From an uncultured Clostridia bacterium (GTDB lineage Bacteria; Bacillota_A; Clostridia; Oscillospirales; Ruminococcaceae): DNA of 7,879 nt. The DNA is taken from assembly GCA_947169455.1 (NCBI GenBank), contig CAMVPV010000050.1, forward strand, positions 1-7,879, in the 5' to 3' direction. Below the pieces are notes generated by a model. That model saw nothing but the letters and a program-made list of their open reading frames with translations. It ran no database searches and was not told the origin of the DNA. Below, piece by piece: positions 1 through 6,605 of this stretch. Positions within the stretch are counted from its first letter, which is position 1; the number at the start of each line of letters is the position of its first letter. A program made the translations under genes and the position numbers.

Positions 1-132
1 CGAGCTGTTCAGTCCTTCTATCACAGCGCTGAACTTTGCAACGCTGTCCCTTATCTCGTTCACCGAGGCATCTACCTTTTCCGCTGCGCTTTCAAGCGCC
101 TCGGGGTCAGCCGATATCCTGCCGTTATCCAG
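1..132 (-). CDS. WXG100-like type VII secretion substrate, N-terminal 44 codons (3' end beyond window)
   Basis: The open frame reads LDNGRISADPEALESAAEKV and continues as an amphipathic helix to LNSS at the window edge. WXG100 proteins (EsxA type, about 100 residues) are helical hairpins with a short N-terminal segment, a first helix rich in Ala/Glu/Val, and a Trp-X-Gly turn near residue 42-46. The frame stops just before that turn, so the defining motif cannot be seen. The frame is open to position 1. It lies 11 bp after the esaB stop and on the same strand as essC and esaB, as expected for a secreted substrate or structural partner of the EssC machine. There is no in-frame ATG, GTG or TTG near the 5' end. 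A CTG at 130-132 lies 6 nt after a run of six G and gives the expected N terminus. Family assignment is inferred from context and helix pattern, and the start is uncertain. Confidence 0.62.
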   Translation of the reverse strand, partial: MDNGRISADPEALESAAEKVDASVNEIRDSVAKFSAVIEGLNSS

Positions 133-144
133 AATTATCCCCCC
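130..144 (-). promoter_or_regulatory. G-rich ribosome binding site with putative CTG start codon
   Basis: On the minus strand a G6 run (144 to 139), overlapping the esaB TAG stop, is followed by ATAATT and then CTG (132-130). The 6-nt spacing fits a Shine-Dalgarno/start pair. The alternatives ATT (135-133) and ATA (138-136) are in the same frame but too close to the G run. The next usual start codon in this frame is a GTG at residue 24, which would remove half of the first helix. Confidence 0.45.
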
Positions 145-398
145 TATACTATCACCAGACGGTTCCCGCTGCGTATCCCGGCATTGTGGAAGCTCTCCCC
201 GTCCTCGATGAGTCCCTCCAGCTCAACGGAGCATACCGCGATATCCTTTGTCCCGCTGAAAACGTCGTAGCCTTCAAATTCTGCAATGGCAGACATTATC
301 TGCTTTTTTGCATTTCCTATCTTCATTCTGTCATCTACCTGGAATTCATACGTCTTGGCATTTCCCGGTATATTGACCTCAATGCTTATCCTGCTCAT
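144..398 (-). CDS. esaB: EsaB/YukD-like ubiquitin-fold type VII secretion protein
   Basis: An 84-residue cytoplasmic protein with no signal peptide or membrane segment. Its pattern is that of the YukD/EsaB family, small beta-grasp (ubiquitin-like) proteins of about 80 residues. It has an N-terminal beta strand (SRISIEVNIP), a second strand, a helix around residues 27-42 (IGNAKKQIMSAIAEF), and a C-terminal LEDGESFHNAGIRSGNRLVIV-like ending, here with LIEDG and the AGI-x-SG-N-x-L turn before the last strand. It lacks the C-terminal Gly-Gly of true ubiquitin, as is usual for the family. In known type VIIb systems EsaB is required for or modulates secretion, and the fold is fused to the EccD membrane protein in mycobacteria. 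The ATG lies 5 nt after AAGGAGGA, inside the last codons of essC, so the two genes overlap by 20 bp and are probably translationally coupled. The gene is followed by the WXG100-like frame. Confidence 0.85.
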   Translation of the reverse strand: MSRISIEVNIPGNAKTYEFQVDDRMKIGNAKKQIMSAIAEFEGYDVFSGTKDIAVCSVELEGLIEDGESFHNAGIRSGNRLVIV

Positions 399-3300
399 CC
401 TGCTCCTCCTTTACGAGCGGCGTCATGATCTCCTCTGTACTGCCGTTCATGACAGTAAGCGCAGAGCCGGCGGGAGTTTTTCTGTCGCGGTCATTCCCCG
501 CGATGTCAAACTCGAATATCCCCTGCTCGCTCACCTCTCCGCCGAGATGCAGTCCTGTTTTCATGCCGCACGCCATGCGGAATGCATTATAGCCGTAGCA
601 TTCATTGTATTCGCGCGGAGATACGCCCATCACAAAATGTATCCTGTGCTCGGCGCCCTTTTCAAATACCGTTTCAAGGAATTCGCTCATGTCGGCTTCT
701 TCGTTATAGACAGCTTCCATGAACTCTGCCGCGCTGTTTATTATGATGAATATCCTGTCATATCCCGAAAGGGCTTTTTTTACGGAGCGCTTTTCCTGCC
801 TTGCGTTATACACTAACTCATTCCTGCCGGTAAGCTCGGGCACGAGTACATTTTCCATAAATCCGTACAGCCCGGCAGCATCGGTATAATAACCGTCCGC
901 GCCGCAGCTCTCCGAAAAATCATGAAGTTCCTTCAGCACGCTGTCAAATATGAATACGCGCGAGCCGTTCTTCTTCATCTGAACGGCGGTGAATTTCAGG
1001 AAATTCGTCTTGCCGCTGCCTGCACCGCCGCTTACGGCAAAACAGAGCACACTGTCCGTGCTTATTGAGCACAGTCCGCCGTCCGCGCAGCCTCTGCCGA
1101 GGATATATCTGTCATCGGAGGTATTGCCGGTCAGCAGTTCATCTGCGCCGACCGCCCCGTACCTGCCGGTTATCCTCTTCGCGGCGGACTTGCTGTTCCT
1201 GTATTTTTCCGCGATGATGTTCCTTACGGTGAGCATTATGCTTCCGCCGCTGCTTCTTGCGGGGAGAGCTGTCTGGAATTCAAGCGGGGACGTCTCCTTT
1301 ATAAGGCCTCTGCCGCTCACCCTGTCATCCGGGAGTAACTCCGCCCTCATGCCGATAACGCTGTCATATTCAAATCTGTCGGGGAGCTGCATACCGATGC
1401 CCTTCGTGAATCCCTGACGTATCCTGCCGCGCATATCGGAGGTATTGCTGCAGCTTACTATCATATATATGCCGTAGCCTGCCGCCTCGCGCGAGAACTG
1501 TATGAAAAGATCCTCGTATTCATCATAGCTTTCCGAGAAGGATGCGTAGTTGTCGATCACAAGCAGTATCATCGGAAGTCCGCCCTCCGATGAGAGGTAA
1601 TCGCGGAAGGAGCCTATGCTTTTCTCTGAAAGCAGTTCCTTTCTTCTTTCAAGCTCGCTGCGGATATACTCCATCATCGAGGATATCTTCTCGTCCTCGC
1701 CCTCGAGACAAACCGCACAGGTATGCGGAAGTCCCGAAAATGCCGACATGGTGCGCCCCGAAAAATCCGCTATGCAGAAATTGACCTGCTCTGCCGTATA
1801 TAGTTCCGACGCGCTGAATATAAGCGTCTGTATAAGTGTCGTCTTGCCGGAACCCGGTCCTCCGCAGATAAGCAGATGTCCGTCGCGCAGGGGCTCGTAG
1901 GAAACCGTGAACTGCCGCTGGTTTTCCGGGTCATCCGCAAGACCTATCGGTATGGCGCGGTGTTCCCTGTCGGTACCCGAAATATCGAGATCTCCGAGAT
2001 ATATCGTATCGGGCAGCGGCGGGAGCCATATCTGCCTGAGCGGTGCTATACCGTTCTCGGCGGCGAGCCTGCCAGTATATTTCACGATAGCATCGAGCTG
2101 TGTCTCCTTGTTGAGATCATCGCCCGAGCGCTTCTTCTTTTTCGCGGTCTTTTCCGGTCTGCCGGTAATGCCTATCATTCTCGCATATCCCGTGCTGCCG
2201 TCGTCGAAGGGAACATCGGGCTCATACTGCGCGCCCGACCACCCCGACTGGAACTCCTCGAATATCTCATCGTTCCCGACCTGCATGAAGCCGCGTCCCG
2301 TTCCGGTTATGAAAGCTGCGTCCGGGCGCTTCAGCATTTCGTTTGAATCCTGCTTGTCGGCAACGCGCAGGCATATCCTGAACCTCGTGTTGCTCCATAT
2401 CTCGTCATCGACCACGCCGCCGGGCTTCTGCGTCGCAAGTATAAGGTTCACACCGAGCGAACGTCCGACGCGGGCAGCCGATACGAGTGCACGTACAAAT
2501 TCCGGCTGTTCCTTTTTCAGCTCCGCAAATTCATCGGCGATTATTATCAGATGCGGCATGGGCTCGTCTGCGTCGCCGCTGCGGTAAAGCTCGATATACT
2601 GGTCGATGTGCTTGACCTTGTACTCATTGAACACCCGCTGCCTGCGGCGTATCTCCGCATTTATTGAAAGCAGCGCGCGTGTGGTGCCGTTACCGCCGAG
2701 ATTGGTTATCATTCCCGCAAGGTGCGGCAGCCCCTCAAAGCTCTGTGCCATTCCGCCGCCCTTGTAATCTATAAGTATGAACGCTGCCTCGTGCGGGTGG
2801 TAATTCACCGCCATGCTGAGGATATAGCTCTGGAGCGTTTCGGATTTACCGGAACCTGTCGTTCCGGCTACAAGTCCGTGCGGACCGTGGTATTTTTCAT
2901 GTATATCGAGATAGACCGGCTTTCCGCCTGACTTCTGACCTATCATCGCCTTCATTGTCTCGTAGGTGCGGTTTTCGAGCCATTTATGATAGATATCCAG
3001 TTCCTCCGCGCTCGATGCCCTGTACATATCAAGGAAGGTCAGCATATCCGGTATGCCGGAATTGCCGGAGGTGTCCCGCAGCTCGAAATTTGCAAGCTCC
3101 CTTGCAAATCTGTCCATTTCATAGTGAGGCACATTATCCAGCACCAGCCCGGTGCTGTCAGACCTCTGCGTGGATATGCTGTAAGCCGAGCAGATATCCT
3201 GATCGTTCCTGATAACAGTGTCGCACTTCGGCGGGAGCCTTTCGGGAGATGATGCGCAGAACACAGTCGTTATCCCCGCTCCGTCGGGCGGGTCGAGCAG

Positions 3301-4977
3301 ATATTTCGATACCGGCTCGCCTGCAATCAGCGAGATATCCGTGATGAATATCACATAATGCGGGAGTATCTTCTCCTCTCCGGAGGACGGCTTAACGCTG
3401 CCCGGTTCTATGCGCTCCCTTATCATATCGGAAAGGAAGTACATCACATCGCCCATTGAACGGTTCCCGCAGGCTATCATCCTCACCTTTCCGTCCGGCG
3501 ACCATGTATGCGGCAGCCACCGCGTGAAATTGAGCTCGTCATATTCCCGCGCGCGGAACGCAAAGCACATACGCACCTCGGTATATGGGAAATTCGCTGA
3601 CAGATCAAGCACGAGCAGCCTCAGCAGCGCATTTCTCCTTGCGATATCCCTGCTGACGATACCTATCATCCTGTTGTCGTAAAGTGACACCGAAACGGGC
3701 ACCTTCGTAAGCATACGGTACTTTTTGCAAAGCTCCTCGCCGAGGTCGTTCAGAGGGTCATACACCTGCGTGATATCCTCCTCGGGCGCAGTGACCCTGT
3801 TCGGGGACTCGATATCTCCGACGCCGAGCCTTACCGAAAGGAAATCTCTGTGGCTGCTGCTTTTCTCCCAGAGCCGAGCCGTATTCCTGACAAAGCCGAG
3901 CATTTCACCGGCAGAGGGATACTGCTCCGCGAGAACGCTGCGGTTATAGTCCGACTTTGCTTTCAGGCGCTCCTCGACCCTTGCGATATAGTCCATATAG
4001 GTCTGACGGCGGGTCAGCTCGCTGTTGAAGGCTTCCTTCTTATTGTAATTCGAGCTTGCGACAGCCCATACTGCCGCCATTACAGCGGCGCCGCCCGACA
4101 TCACGAGGCTCGATGCGCCGAATCCGTTGTCACCGCTCATCATCGCCGCGAGTGCGATAGGTATCACCATAGTGAATGAGGGTCCTATCGTGAAGATGAG
4201 CGGCTGCGGCTTGTGCTTCTGCGCAGCGGCACAGCGTTCAATGACCGTTTCCGATGTATCGGTGCTGCGCAGAAGTCTCGGTGCGCGCAGGAAGTAGGTC
4301 TTTTCGTACTCTTCCTCACCGCGCTCTCCGTTCATCTCGGGTATCATTATAGGGTCGAGATGCTTCACCTTTACCGACCTGTCCGGATGATTGACCGCCA
4401 TGAGCGTTCCGAGATACACTATCTTCAGTCCGACTATATAAATGACATCGCCGTATTTCACGGTTGTTTTTTCCGTGATCATCCTGCCGTTCAGGAAAGT
4501 TCCGTTCGTACTGCCGTTGTCGCGTATGAACGCGCTGTTTCCCTCAAATGTAAGCTCCGCATGGATATCGGAAACATATTTGTTTACATAGCAGATATCA
4601 GCATTATCGCCGCTTCCTATCGTAAGGGCGGATATTTTGTCCCGCTTTATGATATACTTGGTAAAGCCTGTGCTCTCCTTGTCCGCCTCGTCTATCTTGA
4701 TGGAGAACCATGCATCCTCCTTTTTTATGGTGCCCTCGAGCACAAGTCCGCTTTTCAGCACGGCGCTGTCCACACTGCTGCCGTTCTGCAAAAGCTCATA
4801 GCTGCTGTCGGCGGATATCGTCCATACGCCGTTCCATACCTCTATGCTGAAGACAGTCTCATCATCAAGACCGGATATGTACGGACTTACCGAAACGGGA
4901 TATTTCCTGTTGTCAACAGCCGGAAAATAGTGCTCGGAAAAGACGTTTTCAAAAAAAACAGTCATCAGTAAAGACAT
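379..4977 (-). CDS. essC: Type VII secretion FtsK/SpoIIIE-family ATPase EssC
   Basis: A 1532-residue membrane ATPase, the motor and substrate recognition component of type VIIb secretion; family length is about 1480-1500. Seen in order: an FHA-like N-terminal region (about 1-95); a second, more typical FHA domain (about 105-190: IGS, VSDIH, DNGSTNGT); two membrane helices (about 259-281 and 288-308); a degenerate FtsK-like module without a Walker A motif (about 405-640); ATPase D1 with Walker A GTTGSGKS (705-712) and Walker B LIIIADEF (810-817); D2 with GPGSGKTT (1040-1047) and a Walker B ending in Asp-Asn (1142-1143); and D3 with GGAGSGKT (1317-1324) and no clear acidic Walker B (IIIIN, 1410-1414). 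Only D1 keeps the catalytic Glu, as in studied EccC/EssC proteins, where D2 and D3 are regulatory and the C-terminal module binds the substrate signal. The ATG follows GGAGG by 9 nt. The gene lies 19 bp after the membrane protein gene and overlaps esaB. Confidence 0.95.
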   Translation of the reverse strand: MSLLMTVFFENVFSEHYFPAVDNRKYPVSVSPYISGLDDETVFSIEVWNGVWTISADSSYELLQNGSSVDSAVLKSGLVLEGTIKKEDAWFSIKIDEADKESTGFTKYIIKRDKISALTIGSGDNADICYVNKYVSDIHAELTFEGNSAFIRDNGSTNGTFLNGRMITEKTTVKYGDVIYIVGLKIVYLGTLMAVNHPDRSVKVKHLDPIMIPEMNGERGEEEYEKTYFLRAPRLLRSTDTSETVIERCAAAQKHKPQPLIFTIGPSFTMVIPIALAAMMSGDNGFGASSLVMSGGAAVMAAVWAVASSNYNKKEAFNSELTRRQTYMDYIARVEERLKAKSDYNRSVLAEQYPSAGEMLGFVRNTARLWEKSSSHRDFLSVRLGVGDIESPNRVTAPEEDITQVYDPLNDLGEELCKKYRMLTKVPVSVSLYDNRMIGIVSRDIARRNALLRLLVLDLSANFPYTEVRMCFAFRAREYDELNFTRWLPHTWSPDGKVRMIACGNRSMGDVMYFLSDMIRERIEPGSVKPSSGEEKILPHYVIFITDISLIAGEPVSKYLLDPPDGAGITTVFCASSPERLPPKCDTVIRNDQDICSAYSISTQRSDSTGLVLDNVPHYEMDRFARELANFELRDTSGNSGIPDMLTFLDMYRASSAEELDIYHKWLENRTYETMKAMIGQKSGGKPVYLDIHEKYHGPHGLVAGTTGSGKSETLQSYILSMAVNYHPHEAAFILIDYKGGGMAQSFEGLPHLAGMITNLGGNGTTRALLSINAEIRRRQRVFNEYKVKHIDQYIELYRSGDADEPMPHLIIIADEFAELKKEQPEFVRALVSAARVGRSLGVNLILATQKPGGVVDDEIWSNTRFRICLRVADKQDSNEMLKRPDAAFITGTGRGFMQVGNDEIFEEFQSGWSGAQYEPDVPFDDGSTGYARMIGITGRPEKTAKKKKRSGDDLNKETQLDAIVKYTGRLAAENGIAPLRQIWLPPLPDTIYLGDLDISGTDREHRAIPIGLADDPENQRQFTVSYEPLRDGHLLICGGPGSGKTTLIQTLIFSASELYTAEQVNFCIADFSGRTMSAFSGLPHTCAVCLEGEDEKISSMMEYIRSELERRKELLSEKSIGSFRDYLSSEGGLPMILLVIDNYASFSESYDEYEDLFIQFSREAAGYGIYMIVSCSNTSDMRGRIRQGFTKGIGMQLPDRFEYDSVIGMRAELLPDDRVSGRGLIKETSPLEFQTALPARSSGGSIMLTVRNIIAEKYRNSKSAAKRITGRYGAVGADELLTGNTSDDRYILGRGCADGGLCSISTDSVLCFAVSGGAGSGKTNFLKFTAVQMKKNGSRVFIFDSVLKELHDFSESCGADGYYTDAAGLYGFMENVLVPELTGRNELVYNARQEKRSVKKALSGYDRIFIIINSAAEFMEAVYNEEADMSEFLETVFEKGAEHRIHFVMGVSPREYNECYGYNAFRMACGMKTGLHLGGEVSEQGIFEFDIAGNDRDRKTPAGSALTVMNGSTEEIMTPLVKEEQDEQDKH
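404..411 (-). promoter_or_regulatory. Strong ribosome binding site of esaB inside the essC 3' end
   Basis: Minus-strand AAGGAGGA lies 5 nt before the esaB ATG and within the essC codons for its acidic Glu-Gln-Asp tail. It fixes the esaB start. The essC TGA (381-379) lies downstream of the esaB ATG, which favours re-initiation and a linked EssC/EsaB output. Confidence 0.8.
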
Positions 4978-4996
4978 ATCTCATTTCCTCCGTAGA

Positions 4997-6070
4997 TCAG
5001 CCGACTGCCATCGAGCCGCGTATATAGCGGAACAGCGTATATGCATCGTCAAGTATGGGATATTCATTGTAATCTGCCGCTGCGACATACCCGAATGTCA
5101 TTTGCATCAGACAGTCGTCCTGTATGACAAAGAACGTTGCCTCCAGCATATTCGAGCCTTCGCCGTCGAAATCGTACAATTTAAAGAAGAAGCACTGTGT
5201 GCCGTCGCCGTAATCTATGCTGCTGTAATCACACTCGCCGAATTCATCGCCCATTTCCTGACCCAGCAATGATACGATATCCTCTGTGGTGTAATTGTGC
5301 CCGCTGTCATCTGTCCAGAAATCAACGCTCATACTGTAATATTCGTTGTTCTGCTCATCATAGTAGCCATACATACCCATGTCATCGTCATACTCAAATA
5401 TAGCGGGATATGAATAGGTGCGGCCTGTGTATTCATCACGACCCTCATACCACTCGCCGTTCAGCACCATTTCCATAAAGGACGACTCCTCGGAATACTG
5501 CTCCTCCCCGTAGTAATCATCGGTATAGTATTCGCTGTAATCATCCTCATAGCCGTAATTGTCATAATCTTCGGCATCGCTGAACATATTGGCGGCATCG
5601 CCCACATTCATCGCACGGGTCTCTTCGCCGGTGAACTCCTCCGATGTTTCCTCCGCCGCGGTAGTTTCTGCGGGTGTGGTCTGTTCCGGAGCAGCGGTCG
5701 TCTGCGCTGTCGTCTGTGCGGTCGTCTCAGCCGACACCGAGGATGCAGTGGTTTCCGTCACTATGCTGCGGGTGCTGTTCTTGCCGGCTATCCCTGATAT
5801 CGCAATGCATATCACCGCTATCACGAGCACGGCGCCCACTCCGCCAAGCCCGAGGGTGATAAGCTTTTTCCTGTCCGGCTTATCCTTTATCTCCGTGCTC
5901 TGTACCGACTGCATTTTTTCAAGGCGGGCTATCTCCTCCGCCATCTGCTGTTTCTGGCGTTCAAGCTCTTCAAGCCTTGCTTTTTCTGCTTCTTCCTCCT
6001 GCTGCTTTTTTCTTCTCGTGGCAAACAGGGACTCTGCCTCGTTATTTCTATTTTCATTATTATTATCCAT
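4997..6070 (-). CDS. Single-pass membrane protein of unknown family, first gene of the type VII operon
   Basis: I do not recognise the family. The 357-residue protein has a charged, probably coiled-coil cytoplasmic N terminus (about 15-55, rich in Glu, Lys, Arg and Gln), a basic stretch DKPDRKK (63-69), one membrane helix (about 70-93), a Thr/Ala/Glu linker (about 100-150), a very acidic Tyr/Asp/Glu segment (165-195), and a C-terminal domain (about 198-357) with Trp207, Trp252 and three Cys (280, 293, 320). The positive charge before the helix predicts N-in, C-out. This bitopic layout recalls EssB, but there is no pseudokinase-like domain, and EssA is much smaller. The ATG follows GGAGG by 5 nt, and a sigma-A promoter lies about 50 bp upstream. 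Being directly before essC with a 19-bp gap, it is probably an accessory or structural part of the secretion system. The role is inferred from position only. Confidence 0.85.
   Translation of the reverse strand: MDNNNENRNNEAESLFATRRKKQQEEEAEKARLEELERQKQQMAEEIARLEKMQSVQSTEIKDKPDRKKLITLGLGGVGAVLVIAVICIAISGIAGKNSTRSIVTETTASSVSAETTAQTTAQTTAAPEQTTPAETTAAEETSEEFTGEETRAMNVGDAANMFSDAEDYDNYGYEDDYSEYYTDDYYGEEQYSEESSFMEMVLNGEWYEGRDEYTGRTYSYPAIFEYDDDMGMYGYYDEQNNEYYSMSVDFWTDDSGHNYTTEDIVSLLGQEMGDEFGECDYSSIDYGDGTQCFFFKLYDFDGEGSNMLEATFFVIQDDCLMQMTFGYVAAADYNEYPILDDAYTLFRYIRGSMAVG
5697..5732 (-). repeat. Three imperfect 12-bp tandem repeats coding the Thr/Ala stalk
   Basis: On the plus strand GTCGTCTGCGCT, GTCGTCTGTGCG and GTCGTCTCAGCC follow one another. 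On the coding strand they give the repeated Thr-Thr-Ala-Gln units of the linker (around residues 113-124). Such repeats can change copy number by slippage, in whole 4-residue steps that leave the frame intact. Confidence 0.6.
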
Positions 6071-6086
6071 ACTGACCTCCGTTGTT

Positions 6087-6104
6087 GACCAAATTTCAAT
6101 GGTC
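6087..6104 (-). other. Small hairpin in the 5' leader of the type VII operon
   Basis: On the minus strand GACCA and TGGTC enclose an 8-nt loop, 6 nt before the GGAGG site (6076-6080) of the membrane protein gene. The 5-bp stem is weak, so it may only modestly affect ribosome access or may be chance. Confidence 0.25.
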
Positions 6105-6123
6105 TGTTACCTGTGCTTTAACA

Positions 6124-6152
6124 ATTATACACTATATTTTTAAAAAAATCAA
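6124..6152 (-). promoter_or_regulatory. Sigma-A promoter of the type VII operon
   Basis: On the minus strand TTGATT (6152-6147) and TATAAT (6129-6124) are separated by 17 bp of AT-rich DNA. The predicted start of transcription is near 6117, leaving a leader of about 47 nt before the ATG at 6070. It lies after the rpmA terminator, so the membrane protein, essC, esaB and WXG100-like genes can be expressed independently of the ribosomal operon. Confidence 0.8.
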
Positions 6153-6167
6153 TGTCCATAAGGGACA
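6153..6167. repeat. Inverted repeat touching the -35 box of the type VII promoter
   Basis: TGTCC-ATAAG-GGACA on the plus strand is a 5-bp dyad with a 5-nt centre, directly upstream of the TTGATT -35 box. It could be a regulator binding site. Runs of T follow it on both strands (TTTTTT at 6169-6174 on plus, seven T at 6148-6142 on minus), so it could instead be a weak bidirectional terminator. The stem is short for a terminator, and neither role is proven. Confidence 0.35.
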
Positions 6168-6174
6168 CTTTTTT

Positions 6175-6260
6175 CAGAAAATGAAAGAAGTCTCTGATCA
6201 TATACGGCTCAGAGCAGGAAGCACGCAAGGCAGAAAAGCTGTGAGAGCAGCCGTGACAAC
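6175..6260. other. Intergenic stretch between the rpmA terminator and the type VII promoter
   Basis: No open frame with a ribosome binding site and no recognisable RNA gene. The only structure seen is a 6-bp dyad (TCTGA/TCAGA type) with an 11-nt spacer at about 6193-6215, which may be chance. It separates the two transcription units. Confidence 0.4.
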
Positions 6261-6292
6261 AAAAAAAACCGCGACCGTTTCAACGATCGCGG
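6261..6292 (-). terminator. Intrinsic terminator of the rplU-prp-rpmA operon
   Basis: On the minus strand a 10-bp stem (CCGCGATCGT paired with ACGGTCGCGG, one G-T wobble) with a TGAA loop is followed directly by eight T. It lies 19 bp after the rpmA stop and is a textbook Rho-independent terminator. Confidence 0.95.
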
Positions 6293-6311
6293 GAGTTTTT
6301 ATGCGGCAGGA

Positions 6312-6602
6312 TCATTCAGCTGCTTCAACAGCATATACGCTGACCTTCTTGCGGCTGCGTCCGAGACGCTCGAATTTAACCTTGCCGTCAACGGTAGCAT
6401 AAATGGTATCGTCCGAGCCGATGCCTACGCCTGTACCGGGATGGATGTGTGTTCCTCTCTGACGAACGAGGATGTTGCCGGCTGTAACGAACTGACCGTC
6501 AGCCCTCTTCACGCCGAGTCTCTTGGATTCGGAATCGCGTCCGTTCTTGGTGGAACCCATTCCCTTTTTATGTGCAAAAAACTGCATGGAAATCCTGATC
6601 AT
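6312..6602 (-). CDS. rpmA: 50S ribosomal protein L27, with cleavable N-terminal extension
   Basis: A 96-residue protein with the L27 signature: [20 protein letters not shown] from residue 10, then [21 protein letters not shown] and a basic C-terminal part. L27 binds the large subunit, with its N terminus reaching the peptidyl transferase centre. Here it starts with MIRISMQFF before the AHKKG segment. This is the 9-residue Firmicutes extension (compare MLKLNLQFF in other species) that must be removed, after the Phe-Phe, for a functional ribosome. The protease, Prp, is encoded immediately upstream. The ATG at 6602-6600 is preceded by GGAGGTG, which lies inside the last codons of prp, giving coupled translation. 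A terminator follows, so rpmA is the last gene of the operon and obg does not follow. Confidence 0.97.
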   Translation of the reverse strand: MIRISMQFFAHKKGMGSTKNGRDSESKRLGVKRADGQFVTAGNILVRQRGTHIHPGTGVGIGSDDTIYATVDGKVKFERLGRSRKKVSVYAVEAAE

Positions 6603-6605
6603 TAT

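Noticed and set aside
286..816. Plus-strand frame with apparent hydrophobic stretches
   Set aside because: Antisense to esaB and the essC 3' end; the hydrophobic run is an artefact of reading acidic codons on the opposite strand.
1907..2587. 226-codon open frame on the plus strand
   Set aside because: Antisense to the essC D1/linker region; composition is a mirror of the real coding frame, with no domain pattern.
4213..4971. 252-codon open frame on the plus strand
   Set aside because: Lies fully antisense to the essC N-terminal region, which has clear FHA and membrane motifs; no recognisable protein features or ribosome binding site.
5589..6143. Plus-strand frame rich in Val, Ser and Ala resembling a membrane protein
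   Set aside because: Antisense to the Thr/Ala stalk and coiled coil of the 4997-6070 gene, whose promoter and ribosome binding site are clear.
6153..6174. Plus-strand intrinsic terminator
   Set aside because: A stem of only 5 bp and no plus-strand gene upstream; kept only as an inverted repeat.
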